From contig NZ_JAUXZE010000035.1 of NCBI RefSeq assembly GCF_030694085.1, positions 248,001 to 312,000 of the forward strand: a stretch of DNA of 64,000 nt, given 5' to 3'. Numbering within the stretch: position 1 is the first letter of the stretch; each line of letters begins with the position of its first letter. Below are positions 1 through 7,573 of this stretch, piece after piece. The position numbers and the translations under genes are program-made. Below the pieces are notes generated by a model. It ran no database searches and was not told where the DNA came from. It saw only the letters and a program-made list of their open reading frames with translations. Origin of the DNA: Tabrizicola sp. Lineage in GTDB: Bacteria; Pseudomonadota; Alphaproteobacteria; Rhodobacterales; Rhodobacteraceae.

Positions 1-231
1 ATCGAGTTCCGCCCCGATGGCGCTTTCCGACTTGAGCATCCGGGCAAGCCGTCCGTCCAGCCCGTCCAGCGCCGCAGCAACCCCGATCAGCAGGACCGCC
101 ATCGTGAAGTTTCCGGCGATGCCGTAGCGGATCGCCGTCAAACCCGAGCAGAGCGCAAGGATCGACACGAAGTTCGGCAGAAGCTTCAGCAGCAGAAGCT
201 CCCGCGGGGGGTCGGACGGCCTGCGCGCCAT
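1..231 (-). CDS. pssA: CDP-diacylglycerol--serine O-phosphatidyltransferase, 5' part (cut by window edge)
   Basis: Only the N-terminal 77 codons are in the window; the gene runs off the left end. The enzyme joins CDP-diacylglycerol and serine to make phosphatidylserine in the inner membrane. The visible part has a first hydrophobic segment followed by the CDP-alcohol phosphotransferase signature, seen as DGLDGRLARMLKSESAIG followed by AELD. It starts 2 nt after the stop codon of psd, so the two genes are cotranscribed and act in succession (serine addition, then decarboxylation to phosphatidylethanolamine). The ATG is the only sensible start, as it directly follows the psd stop. Confidence 0.9.
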   Translation of the reverse strand, partial: MARRPSDPPRELLLLKLLPNFVSILALCSGLTAIRYGIAGNFTMAVLLIGVAAALDGLDGRLARMLKSESAIGAELD

Positions 232-233
232 GC

Positions 234-926
234 CTACTCCACCCGCGCGGCGCGGGCGGGCGCATCCTGCCCGATGAAGGCGATGACGCTTTCGCCAGCA
301 ACCATCGTCTGGCCCAGAGCGACCTGCGGCTGCACACCCTCGGGCAGATACACGTCAAGGCGGCTGCCAAAGCGGATCAGGCCGAAGCGTTCGCCGGTGC
401 GGACGCTGTCGCCGGGCTTTTTCCAGCACATGATCCGGCGTGCGACCAGGCCTGCGATCTGCACCACGGCGATCTTGCGACCGTCCTGCATCTCGATTGC
501 CAGGGCGTTGCGTTCGTTTTCTTCCGATGCCTTGTCCAGCGAAGCGTTGAAGAACTTGCCAGGCCGATAGGCGACGGCGGTAACGCGGCCAGCAATGGGC
601 GCGCGGTTCACATGGCAGTTGAAGACCGACATGAAGACCGAAACCCGGACCAGTGCCTCTGGGCCTATGCCCAGCTCGACCGGAGGCACCGCGCGCTCGA
701 TCAGGCTGACGACGCCGTCGGCGGGGCTGACCAGCAGGCCTGCGTTCTCGGGCACCGCGCGCTTGGGGTCACGGAAGAAATAGTAGCACCAGACGGTCAG
801 GCCCAGACCAAGCCAGCCCAGCGGGTCCCACAGCCAGAAAAGGACCAGTGAGACGGCCGCGAAGACGGGAACGAATTTCCACCCCTCGGGGTGCATCGGC
901 TTGAGAAAGGTGTCGATCATGCGCAT
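234..926 (-). CDS. psd: phosphatidylserine decarboxylase (short bacterial type)
   Basis: A 230-residue pyruvoyl-dependent decarboxylase that makes phosphatidylethanolamine. One or two hydrophobic segments lie at about residues 18-50. The SPADG motif (Asp70), the NCHVNR motif (His105) and the self-cleavage site Gly187-Ser188 in [11 protein letters not shown] are visible; cleavage there would create the pyruvoyl group and the alpha and beta chains. The start chosen is the ATG 6 nt after an AGGAGG ribosome-binding site; a longer reading with 12 more residues lacks such a site. The length fits the compact family seen in rhizobia and Rhodobacterales. It forms an operon with pssA. Confidence 0.93.
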   Translation of the reverse strand: MRMIDTFLKPMHPEGWKFVPVFAAVSLVLFWLWDPLGWLGLGLTVWCYYFFRDPKRAVPENAGLLVSPADGVVSLIERAVPPVELGIGPEALVRVSVFMSVFNCHVNRAPIAGRVTAVAYRPGKFFNASLDKASEENERNALAIEMQDGRKIAVVQIAGLVARRIMCWKKPGDSVRTGERFGLIRFGSRLDVYLPEGVQPQVALGQTMVAGESVIAFIGQDAPARAARVE

Positions 927-967
927 GGACGTCCTCCTACCCTTCCAAAGGCCCTTGGGCAAACGAA

Positions 968-994
968 AAGGCCGTGACCCAGGGTCACGGCCTT
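968..994 (-). terminator. intrinsic terminator of rpoH
   Basis: A near-perfect inverted repeat (AAGGCCGTGAC / GTCACGGCCTT with a short CCTGG loop) follows the rpoH stop codon. Read in the minus direction it is followed by TTTTCGTTT, so it is a rho-independent terminator for rpoH. It also separates rpoH from psd-pssA transcription downstream. Confidence 0.88.
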
Positions 995-1012
995 AGGTCT
1001 GACAGTCCTTGC

Positions 1013-1909
1013 TTACGCCGGGATCACCATGCCCTTGCCCTTGGCAAGTTCCCGCATCTTGGCCTGCAACTTCTCGAAGGCGCGGACCTCGATCTGGCGG
1101 ATACGCTCGCGGCTGACGCCATAGCTTTCCGACAGCTCTTCCAGCGTCACCGGGTCTTCCGACAGGCGGCGCTGCATCAGGACGTCCTTTTCCCGGTCGT
1201 TCAGGACAGACATCGCCTGCACCAGAAGCGCCCGGCGGGCGTCAAGCTCGTCCTTTTCCTCATAGGCTTCGGCCTGGTCGGAATCCTCGTCTTCAAGCCA
1301 GTCCTGCCACTGGGTGGCACTTTCGCCGTCCGAGCCGACCGTCGCGTTCAGCGACGCGTCCGAGCCCGACAGGCGGCGGTTCATGTCCACCACCTCGGCC
1401 TCGGTCACCGACAGGTCCTTGGCGATCTGGGCCACATTCTCGGGCCGCAGGTCGCCTTCCTCCAGCGCGCCGACCTTGGCCTTCGCCTTGCGCAGGTTGA
1501 AGAACAGCTTCTTTTGCGCGCTGGTCGTGCCCAGCTTTACCAGCGACCAGGACCGCAGGATGTATTCCTGGATCGAGGCGCGGATCCACCACATCGCATA
1601 TGTGGCCAGTCGGAAGCCCTTTTCCGGGTCGAAGCGCTTGACGGCCTGCATCAGCCCGACGTTCGCCTCACTGATCACCTCTGCCTGCGGCAGACCGTAG
1701 CCGCGATAGCCCATCGCGATCTTCGCGGCGAGGCGCAAGTGGCTGGTCACCATCTGGTGCGCGGCGTTGGCATCCTGATGGTCGACCCAGCGTTTCGCCA
1801 GCATGTATTCCTGTTCAGGTTCCAGAAGCGGAAACTTCCGAATTTCCTGCAGATACCGGTTCAAGCCCTGTTCCGGGCTTGGCGCGGGTAAGTTCGTGTA
1901 GGTGCTCAT
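1013..1909 (-). CDS. rpoH: RNA polymerase heat-shock sigma factor sigma-32
   Basis: A 298-residue sigma-70 family protein. Region 2 is clear (FDPEKGFRLATYAMWWIRAS, about residues 93-112), followed by the RpoH box with KLFFNLR at 134-140, which separates RpoH from the housekeeping sigma factor. The C-terminal region 4 helix-turn-helix lies at about 255-285 (ESYGVSRERIRQIEVRAFEK). It directs transcription of chaperone and protease genes. A candidate minus-strand promoter is TTGCAA (1981-1986) with TAGGTT (1958-1963) 17 nt away, but this is weak. Rhodobacterales often carry two rpoH genes; I cannot tell from this window which of the two this is. Confidence 0.95.
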   Translation of the reverse strand: MSTYTNLPAPSPEQGLNRYLQEIRKFPLLEPEQEYMLAKRWVDHQDANAAHQMVTSHLRLAAKIAMGYRGYGLPQAEVISEANVGLMQAVKRFDPEKGFRLATYAMWWIRASIQEYILRSWSLVKLGTTSAQKKLFFNLRKAKAKVGALEEGDLRPENVAQIAKDLSVTEAEVVDMNRRLSGSDASLNATVGSDGESATQWQDWLEDEDSDQAEAYEEKDELDARRALLVQAMSVLNDREKDVLMQRRLSEDPVTLEELSESYGVSRERIRQIEVRAFEKLQAKMRELAKGKGMVIPA

Positions 1910-2093
1910 CCTTGCCCCCTCATCTGCCCGGTGCGTCAGCGCCCCCGGGAACGCGATAACCTAAAGTAACCTGCATACCCTTGCAAGGGTTCCGTGACAC
2001 ACAAGGTTTAACGTCAAGTGTGCGCCCCGCCGTCGGCAATGAAGGATCATGTCAAGGGTTTCACGCGAATGTCAGAATTCCCGACTGTTTTAA

Positions 2094-4070
2094 TCATATT
2101 GCCACCCGCTCGCCCAGTTCCACCACCCGGTCACGCGGCAGGTGGTAAAAATCCGTCGGGTCCGCCGCCATCCGGGACAGCGCCACATAGATCCGGTCCA
2201 ACACCAGCTCCCATCCTGCTCCCGTCGCAACCGCCCGCCTGCGCCCCAGAAAGAAGGTCGAGGCCATCACATCGAACTTCAGCCCCGCCGCCCGCGCATG
2301 CACCATCGCCCGGCTGACGTTCGGCGTCTCCATGAAGCCGAAGCGCAGGATCAGCCGCACGAAGCAGCCCCCCAGCGGTTCGACCGTCACCCGCTCGTCA
2401 GCCGTCGCATAGGGCACGCGCAGGGTTTCCACCGTCAGCAGGACCGTCTGCTCGTGCAGGACCCGGTTGTGCTTGATGTTGTGCAACAGCGCCGAGGGCA
2501 CGATCCCCGGATCGCCGGTCAGGAAAAACGCCGTGCCGGGGATCACGTTCACGCTGGAGTTCCGCATCATCCGCACGAAGCTTGCGACCGAGATCGCGAG
2601 CTTCGCCACCCGCGCCTTCACCGCCTGCGTGCCCCGCCACCAGGCCCACATCAGCATCCCCACCACCGCCGCAACGACCACTGGCACATAGCCGCCATCG
2701 GCGATCTTCAGCGCGTTCGAGGCCAGGAACACCAGTTCCACCCCCAGGATCGGCGCGGCAAGCAGCACCGCCCACGGTGCGCGCAACCGGCCCGAGCGCA
2801 CCAGGTACAACACGCCCAGCACCGAAGTCAGCACCATTGTCCCCGTGACCGCGATTCCATACGCCGAAGCCAGTGCCGAGGACGACCCAAAGGACAGCAC
2901 CAGCCACAACACCCCTCCAAGCAGCAGCCAGTTCACCGCCCCGATGTAGATCTGCCCGCTTTGCCCCTCGGCGGTATGCACGATGCGCAGCCGCGGCAGG
3001 AAGCCCAGCTGGACCGCCCCCCGCGCCATCGAGAACGCCCCGGTGATCACCGCCTGGCTTGCAATCACTGTCGCAATGGTGGCCAGGCCCACAAGGAACG
3101 GCAGGCTCGACTCGGGCGCCATGGCAAAGAACGAGTCCCCGGCCTTTTCCGGTGCGGCCAGGACCATTGCGCCCTGCCCCAGATAGTTCAGCACCAGTGC
3201 CGGCAGCACCAACGCGAACCATGCCAACATGATCGGCGGTCGTCCGAAATGCCCAAGGTCGGCATACAGCGCCTCGCCCCCGGTCACGGCCAGGAACACC
3301 GCACCCAGGACAACGAAGGCCACCCCGGTATGGTACAGCAGAAAGCTTATGCCCCAGACCGGGTTGATGGCTGCCAGCACCGAAGGTGCATCCGCGATAT
3401 GCCAGACGCCAAGGCCCGCCAGCACCAGGAACCAGACCACGCAGATAGGCCCGAAAAGCGCGGCCACGCTGGCCGTTCCTCGCCGCTGCACCATGAAGAG
3501 CGCGATCAGAATACCCAGCGTGATGGGCAAGACGTAGGCAGAAAGCGTGGGAAGGATCAGCCCCATCCCCTCGACCGCCGACAGGACCGAGATCGCCGGA
3601 GTGATCGCCGCATCGCCCGCAAAAAGCGCCGCCCCGCACAGCGCCAGCAGCAGGACCGGCACCGACCGTCTTCCCGCCGCCAGCCGCACCAGCGTGTACA
3701 GCGACAGGATGCCGCCCTCGCCCCGGTTGTCTGCGCGCAGAAGGAAGAAGACATACTTCACCGTGACGATCAGGACCAAGGTCCAGATCAGAAGCGACAG
3801 GATGCCCAGCACTTCGGCGGCACCGGGACGTGCCGCGCCGGTGGCACGCAGCGCCTCGCGGAAGGCGTAGATCGGCGAAGTGCCGATATCGCCATAGACG
3901 ACCCCGATCGCGCCGATCGTCAGCGCCCCAAGGCCCTGGCGGTGGGTTGCGTCGCGGTGGATGTCGTCTGGAACGGTCTCGGCCTGCAGGTAGTCGGCGA
4001 TGTCCAGCGCTTCTTCATCGAATAGCGGCAAAGCGGGTTGGACGTCCCGCGGAATCGGGTCGTGGATCAT
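2094..4070 (-). CDS. kup: KUP-family potassium uptake transporter
   Basis: A 658-residue inner-membrane protein with the family's N-terminal signature GAIGVVYGDIGTSPIYAFRE (about residues 52-71), around twelve hydrophobic segments over the first two thirds, and a hydrophilic C-terminal domain. The length matches E. coli Kup/TrkD (622 aa) with a longer N-terminal cytoplasmic tail. It should take up K+ with protons. The gene stands alone, with an unusually long upstream region of about 350 bp that contains several short hairpins on the same strand (see the region 4071-4425). Confidence 0.93.
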   Translation of the reverse strand: MIHDPIPRDVQPALPLFDEEALDIADYLQAETVPDDIHRDATHRQGLGALTIGAIGVVYGDIGTSPIYAFREALRATGAARPGAAEVLGILSLLIWTLVLIVTVKYVFFLLRADNRGEGGILSLYTLVRLAAGRRSVPVLLLALCGAALFAGDAAITPAISVLSAVEGMGLILPTLSAYVLPITLGILIALFMVQRRGTASVAALFGPICVVWFLVLAGLGVWHIADAPSVLAAINPVWGISFLLYHTGVAFVVLGAVFLAVTGGEALYADLGHFGRPPIMLAWFALVLPALVLNYLGQGAMVLAAPEKAGDSFFAMAPESSLPFLVGLATIATVIASQAVITGAFSMARGAVQLGFLPRLRIVHTAEGQSGQIYIGAVNWLLLGGVLWLVLSFGSSSALASAYGIAVTGTMVLTSVLGVLYLVRSGRLRAPWAVLLAAPILGVELVFLASNALKIADGGYVPVVVAAVVGMLMWAWWRGTQAVKARVAKLAISVASFVRMMRNSSVNVIPGTAFFLTGDPGIVPSALLHNIKHNRVLHEQTVLLTVETLRVPYATADERVTVEPLGGCFVRLILRFGFMETPNVSRAMVHARAAGLKFDVMASTFFLGRRRAVATGAGWELVLDRIYVALSRMAADPTDFYHLPRDRVVELGERVAI

Positions 4071-4425
4071 GGCTCACCCTTGGGTGTTGCTTGGACGGTG
4101 GATGGGGTTTGGCTGCATGTCCGGCAGATCGCCATCTCGCCCAAAGGGCGAAGGCCGGGTCCGGTTCCCCCCTGGCAGGAGGGGTGCGCTTTGGCTCCGA
4201 TGCCGTTACCGACTCAGACGCCGGCGTGCGAACAGGCATAGCCCGATAACGGTCGCGTGACAATGCTGCGCCTGCAAAGCGGCGGAGACCGGCTTGGATG
4301 CGGGCGTGGACACGGGCTTGGACATGGGCAAGCCGCCGCCGTCCGGGATCAGGTTCTCCCCACCTTACAGCGGTGGGTTTTGCGGCTATGCCTCGGGTCC
4401 GACAGGATAATCCACAAAGGTTGCC
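4071..4425. other. 355-bp intergenic region between kup and the DUF4189 gene
   Basis: No convincing gene. On the kup side there are two compact inverted repeats that would form in the kup leader: TCGCCC/GGGCGA around 4137-4151 and CCCCCCT/AGGAGGGG around 4167-4184. The middle part holds imperfect repeats of GCTTGGA/GTGGA. A terminator-like hairpin on the plus strand lies at 4359-4381. The region should carry the divergent promoters of both genes, but I could not identify convincing -35/-10 pairs. Confidence 0.5.
4359..4381 (+). terminator. terminator-like hairpin ahead of the DUF4189 gene
   Basis: CCCACC (4359-4364) and GGTGGG (4372-4377) enclose the loop TTACAGC and are followed by TTTT. 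This is the form of a small intrinsic terminator on the plus strand, but no recognised plus-strand gene lies upstream. It could end a short transcript or act as an attenuator in the leader of the gene at 4426. Confidence 0.4.
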
Positions 4426-4977
4426 ATGCGCCATCTGCCGCTTTGCCTTGCCGCCCTCGCCTCCCTCGTCTGGCTGATCCCTGGCCAGGCCTTGGCCTAC
4501 TACCCCTGCAACGGACCTGGCCCGGGCGAGGTGCTGATCGGTGTCGACCCCGGCGGCAACGGTATCGCTCCGACGCCCCTGTGCGAATATGTGGGCGAGG
4601 ATGGTGGCGGTGGTGACGGCTTCAGCGACCCCGGCGGCTATTGGGTCGACCAGTATGCGACGCTGGCCTGGGGCACCGATCCGAACGGCGGGCCGACCTA
4701 TTCGTGGTACATGAACGCCACCAGCCAGGCCGAGGCCGACACCGGTGCCATCGCCCAGTGCCAGTCCTCGGGTTTCCGCGACTGCCGGATCGCGATGGGC
4801 GTGACGAACGGCGCGATCGCCATCGCCATCGACAGCAGCGGGGCGCTGCACACCGACTGGGGCGAGGATGCGCGCCAGGCCAGGAAAAAGGTGCTGCGCT
4901 ATTGCAAAGGCCAGGGCGGCAAGGGCTGCAAGATCGAACAGGTCCTGGAAAGCCCGGCAGCCTGGGTCAGCAACTGA
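4426..4977 (+). CDS. secreted DUF4189-domain protein
   Basis: 183 residues with a Sec signal peptide (hydrophobic stretch to about residue 24, cleavage near QALA). The mature part starts with a Gly-rich segment and continues into a DUF4189-like domain: ALAW..GG.. then the Cys pair in CQSSGFRDC, then TNGAIAIAIDSSGA, ending with further Cys residues (CKGQGGKGC). The domain usually has conserved disulfides and is found in secreted proteins of unknown function. It stands alone, divergent from kup. The function is not known; the family call rests on the Ala/Cys pattern. Confidence 0.75.
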   Translation: MRHLPLCLAALASLVWLIPGQALAYYPCNGPGPGEVLIGVDPGGNGIAPTPLCEYVGEDGGGGDGFSDPGGYWVDQYATLAWGTDPNGGPTYSWYMNATSQAEADTGAIAQCQSSGFRDCRIAMGVTNGAIAIAIDSSGALHTDWGEDARQARKKVLRYCKGQGGKGCKIEQVLESPAAWVSN

Positions 4978-5016
4978 GGTCGCGACCGGCGGGATTGGAC
5001 CGCCGGTCGCATCGGC

Positions 5017-5478
5017 TCAGCCGGACAGGGTCTTTGTGAAGATCACCTTGTCGTCCCCGGTTTGGTAATAGTCCCGGATCCGTGCCTCGCGCCGAAAGCC
5101 AATCCGGGTGTAAAACCGCCTTTGTCTGGCAAATCCCAGTGCACCCGAGGTTTCGACCAGCAAGAGCCGCACCCCGTTTGCGCGCAGCGCCGTCTCGACT
5201 GCGTCCACCAGTCGACGGCCGACACCCTGCCCCTGCCGTACTGGATCAACCGCCAGCAAAAGCAGGTTCCAGGTCCCGTCGGTCAGTTGTTCTGGCGCGG
5301 CATAGGCAAGACCCGTGCCGTCGTCGGCAACCAGCCATAGCGCGGCAGTGCAGCCGTCCAGCCAAGGCGCCGCCATCTCTGGAAGCATCTCAGCCGGAAA
5401 GAGGTCAACCGCCGCGATCACGGCCTGTACTGCGGCAAGGTCGTCCCGCCGCAGCGGGCGAATGATGTCCTGTGTCAT
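5017..5478 (-). CDS. GNAT-family acetyltransferase, candidate YjhQ-like antitoxin
   Basis: A 153-residue GNAT fold protein. The acetyl-CoA binding motif A is RQGQGVGRRLV near residue 85, and the C-terminal part FYTRIGFRREARIRDYYQ is typical of the family. It starts 4 nt after the stop codon of the YjhX-family gene, so the two are coupled. In E. coli the gene downstream of yjhX (topAI) is yjhQ, a GNAT protein that counteracts the toxin; the same order and domain pair occur here. Sequence similarity to YjhQ itself cannot be judged without alignment, and a plain small-molecule acetyltransferase remains possible. Confidence 0.82.
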   Translation of the reverse strand: MTQDIIRPLRRDDLAAVQAVIAAVDLFPAEMLPEMAAPWLDGCTAALWLVADDGTGLAYAAPEQLTDGTWNLLLLAVDPVRQGQGVGRRLVDAVETALRANGVRLLLVETSGALGFARQRRFYTRIGFRREARIRDYYQTGDDKVIFTKTLSG

Positions 5479-5482
5479 GGGT

Positions 5483-5740
5483 CTATCCCTGATTGTCGAG
5501 TTGTGCCCGGACAGACAGCCGCCCCATCCGCGAGATGCGGTAGGGTCCGCCGCCTTCCGAGGCGATCAGCCGCTTGCGCCGCAGGCGTCTGAAGACGTCC
5601 AGCGTGCAGTCGGCCAGAACGAAGCCGTCGCGGGTGACACACAGGATCTCGTCGATCTTGCTGCCCTGCCGCGAATGGTCGATGCGCCCGCCAAGGGCGA
5701 GGACGTGCAGCACCCGCTGCTCGGTCCGTGAGATGTTCAT
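5483..5740 (-). CDS. yjhX: YjhX/TopAI-family toxin (UPF0386)
   Basis: 85 residues that read along their whole length like E. coli YjhX (TopAI): an N-terminal MNISRTEQRVLHVLALGGRI, a central LADCTLDVFRRLRRKRLI, then GGPYRIS and a C-terminal VRAQLDN. In E. coli this protein binds and inhibits topoisomerase I and is neutralised by YjhQ, encoded next to it. The GNAT gene immediately downstream makes this a likely two-gene toxin-antitoxin module. The start is the ATG before NISRTEQ. The upstream ribosome-binding site is weak. Confidence 0.88.
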   Translation of the reverse strand: MNISRTEQRVLHVLALGGRIDHSRQGSKIDEILCVTRDGFVLADCTLDVFRRLRRKRLIASEGGGPYRISRMGRLSVRAQLDNQG

Positions 5741-5922
5741 TGCAAAGTCCGTGGTCTGTCGCCATGCCGGACCGAACGCAGGCCAATGCGCTGCGTCGGT
5801 CGTTCATGTCATCCCGTCACCCCGGCAGGCGGGGCGGATGACGTCAGCAGGCGAAGACAGTCTCGAACATAAAGCGCACTCCAGGGGCCAAGTCTGCCCG
5901 TGCAGCACCAACATAGCGGACC

Positions 5923-5971
5923 CAAATCCCTTGCGGAAGGGATTTGACAGATTTCTTCCTCAAGAAATTTG
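5923..5971. repeat. two adjacent 24-nt palindromic repeats
   Basis: Unit 1 (5923-5946) reads CAAATCCCTT-GCGG-AAGGGATTTG and is a perfect inverted repeat. Unit 2 (5948-5971) reads CAGATTTCTT-CCTC-AAGAAATTTG. The same architecture recurs at 31746-31769 (one unit) and 59195-59238 (two units). Units 2 here and at 31746 share CTCAAGAAATTTG, and both sites share the left flank GGACCCAAAT. These look like a dispersed REP-like family. Confidence 0.75.
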
Positions 5972-5994
5972 CCCCTGGGACTGCGGTCAGACAC

Positions 5995-6066
5995 CTTACC
6001 AAATCCCTAACGTCCGCGACCAAGTCATTGATCTTGCGGGCGTCCCGGGTTTTGTCCACCGTGGAC
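5995..6066 (-). repeat. dispersed stop-codon-adjacent repeat, copy 1
   Basis: Read on the minus strand it begins 11 nt after the stop codon of the RluD-type gene with GTCCACGGTGGACAAAAC and continues to AAGATCAATGACTTGG. Copies 2 (28085-28155) and 3 (53043-53116) align with it without gaps around AArATCAATGrC-TGG and the following GTT. If translated in the shared frame the three give S/T-T-x-D followed by KIN(G/D)L, so the element could once have been coding, or the similarity could reflect RNA or DNA structure. Confidence 0.75.
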
Positions 6067-6077
6067 ACCCCTGCGGC

Positions 6078-7196
6078 CTACCCCGCCCGCAGCGCCGCGA
6101 TCAGCCCCGCCATGTCGCCCGGCAGGGGCGAGGTGAACTCCAGCCGCTCCCCCGTCACCGGATGATCGAACCCCAGGCTCGCCGCATGCAGGGCCTGCCG
6201 GGGGAAGCTGTTCCCGATCTCCGCCGCCGCCCCCAGCGCCTTGTCCGACAGCCGCTTTTTCCCGCCATAGGTCTGGTCCCCCAGAAGCCCATGCCCGGCA
6301 TAGGCCAGGTGAACCCGGATCTGATGGGTCCGCCCCGTCTCGAGCCAGCAGTCGACCAGCGCCGCCTGCCCTGCGAACCCCTCCACCACATGCGCGCGGG
6401 TCACGGCGTGGCGACCCTGGTCCCAGACCACCGCCTGCCGCTGCCGGTCGGTCTTGTGTCGGGCCAGGTGCGTCGCGATCCGCAGGATGCCGCCCGCCTC
6501 GAAGCTGATCCCCCGCAGCCCCCGCAACCGAGGGTCGGTGCCCGAGGGCACGCCGTGGACCACTGCGAGGTAGTGCCGGTTGACCGAGTGATCCTCGAAC
6601 TGCCGGGCCAGCCCATGATGCGCCCGGTCGGACTTGGCGACGACCAGAAGACCCGTGGTATCCTTGTCGATCCGGTGGACGATCCCCGGCCGCCGCTCGC
6701 CCCCGATCCCCGACAGCGTGTCGCCGCAGTGATGCAGTAGCGCGTTGACCAACGTCCCTGAGGGCGATCCCGGCGCGGGGTGGACAACCATCCCCGCGGG
6801 TTTGTCGATGACGATCAGGTCGCCGTCCTCCCAGATCACTGACAGAGGAATGTCTTCGGCCAGCGTCTCGACCACGGCCGCCGGGTCCAGGCGCAGGGTA
6901 TAGGTCTCGCCTTCGGCGACCTTCGCTTTGGGGTCGGTCACGGCCAGCCCGTCGCGCAGCACCGCACCCTCGGCGATCATCCGCATCAAACGGGATCGCG
7001 ACAACGCCGCTTCCTCTGGCACGGCGGCCGCAAGCGCCTTATCTAGGCGGGCGGGAGCATCCTCGCCGATGGTGACGACAAGCGACCCGCCGCCTGACCC
7101 GCCGCCTGACCCGCCGCCCGACCCACCGCCGTCGCCGAAACCATCGTCGTCTCCGAAAGGCCCGTCCATGTCCGATCCTGCCCCGCCTGTCGACAT
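6078..7196 (-). CDS. RluA/RluD-family 23S rRNA pseudouridine synthase
   Basis: 372 residues. After a Gly/Ser-rich N-terminal extension come an S4 RNA-binding domain (ARLDKALAAAVPEEAALSRS) and the pseudouridine synthase domain, with the catalytic motif HRIDKDTTGLLVVAKS (catalytic Asp) and the late motif GRTHQIRVHLAYAGHGLLGD. The enzyme probably makes pseudouridines in helix 69 of 23S rRNA, as RluD does. The start chosen has GGAGG 8 nt upstream; a second ATG at 7169 is possible. Either start overlaps the start of the divergent DUF6476 gene. The GGGS repeats in the N-terminal linker are encoded by four 12-bp tandem units. Confidence 0.9.
   Translation of the reverse strand: MSTGGAGSDMDGPFGDDDGFGDGGGSGGGSGGGSGGGSLVVTIGEDAPARLDKALAAAVPEEAALSRSRLMRMIAEGAVLRDGLAVTDPKAKVAEGETYTLRLDPAAVVETLAEDIPLSVIWEDGDLIVIDKPAGMVVHPAPGSPSGTLVNALLHHCGDTLSGIGGERRPGIVHRIDKDTTGLLVVAKSDRAHHGLARQFEDHSVNRHYLAVVHGVPSGTDPRLRGLRGISFEAGGILRIATHLARHKTDRQRQAVVWDQGRHAVTRAHVVEGFAGQAALVDCWLETGRTHQIRVHLAYAGHGLLGDQTYGGKKRLSDKALGAAAEIGNSFPRQALHAASLGFDHPVTGERLEFTSPLPGDMAGLIAALRAG
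7084..7131. repeat. four 12-bp tandem units encoding GGGS repeats
   Basis: Four near-identical dodecamers (GACCCGCCGCCT and variants) at 7084, 7096, 7108 and 7120. On the minus strand they encode the (GGGS)n linker between the acidic N-terminus and the S4 domain of the pseudouridine synthase. Copy number is likely to vary between strains by slippage. Confidence 0.85.
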
Positions 7197-7512
7197 GTCC
7201 GACGCCTCCGATGCGGCCCTGCCGCCCAGCCTGCGGCTTCTTAAATGGCTGGTCATCCTGCTGACGCTGACGATGATCGGTGGCGTCATAACCGTGGTTG
7301 CGCTGATTGTCACCCGGATGCCCCAGGCCTTCACCGTATCTGCCCCGCGGTTGCCCGACGAGGTGCGTCTTCCCGACGGAGCAAAACCCGCCGCGGTCAC
7401 TTTCGGCACTGGCTGGACCGCCGTCGTCACGACCGACGACACCATTCTGATCTTCGACAGCAACGGTCTGTTGCTGCAAGAGGTCCCAATTCAAACGACC
7501 CCCGGCCCTTGA
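7168..7512 (+). CDS. DUF6476 family membrane protein
   Basis: A 114-residue protein with one membrane segment at about residues 30-50 (WLVILLTLTMIGGVITVVAL) and a C-terminal periplasmic-like domain ending in FDSNGLLLQEVPI. This small family regularly sits head to head with the RluD-type gene in Rhodobacterales. The start at 7168 has GAAAGG 7 nt upstream; its ATG shares the CATG tetranucleotide with an alternative start of the opposite gene. The function is unknown. Confidence 0.8.
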   Translation: MSDPAPPVDMSDASDAALPPSLRLLKWLVILLTLTMIGGVITVVALIVTRMPQAFTVSAPRLPDEVRLPDGAKPAAVTFGTGWTAVVTTDDTILIFDSNGLLLQEVPIQTTPGP

Positions 7513-7573
7513 CCGATGATGCAGCCATGAGGCTACTGTCAGGCCCAGGTTGCAACCCATTGGTGCGGACGTG

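Larger units (their letters stand above)
5741..6077. other. 337-bp intergenic region packed with repeats
   Basis: This stretch lies between the end of the RluD-type gene and the start of yjhX, both minus strand. It holds no recognised gene. A minus-strand frame of about 74 codons (5844-6068) is open but consists largely of the two repeat families annotated separately (5923-5971 and 5995-6066). The remaining part (5741-5920) should carry the yjhX promoter; no clear -35/-10 pair stands out. Confidence 0.6.

Noticed and set aside
2142..4025. Plus-strand open frame of 627 codons opposite kup
   Set aside because: Product is Gln/Arg/His-rich with no motif; kup on the other strand is certain.
4206..4325. 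39-codon minus-strand frame with two KPVS units upstream of kup
   Set aside because: No ribosome-binding site or known family; likely chance in repeat-like DNA.
5844..6068. 74-codon minus-strand frame beginning STVDKT
   Set aside because: It consists almost entirely of two dispersed repeats. Kept as repeat, though a decayed coding origin is possible.
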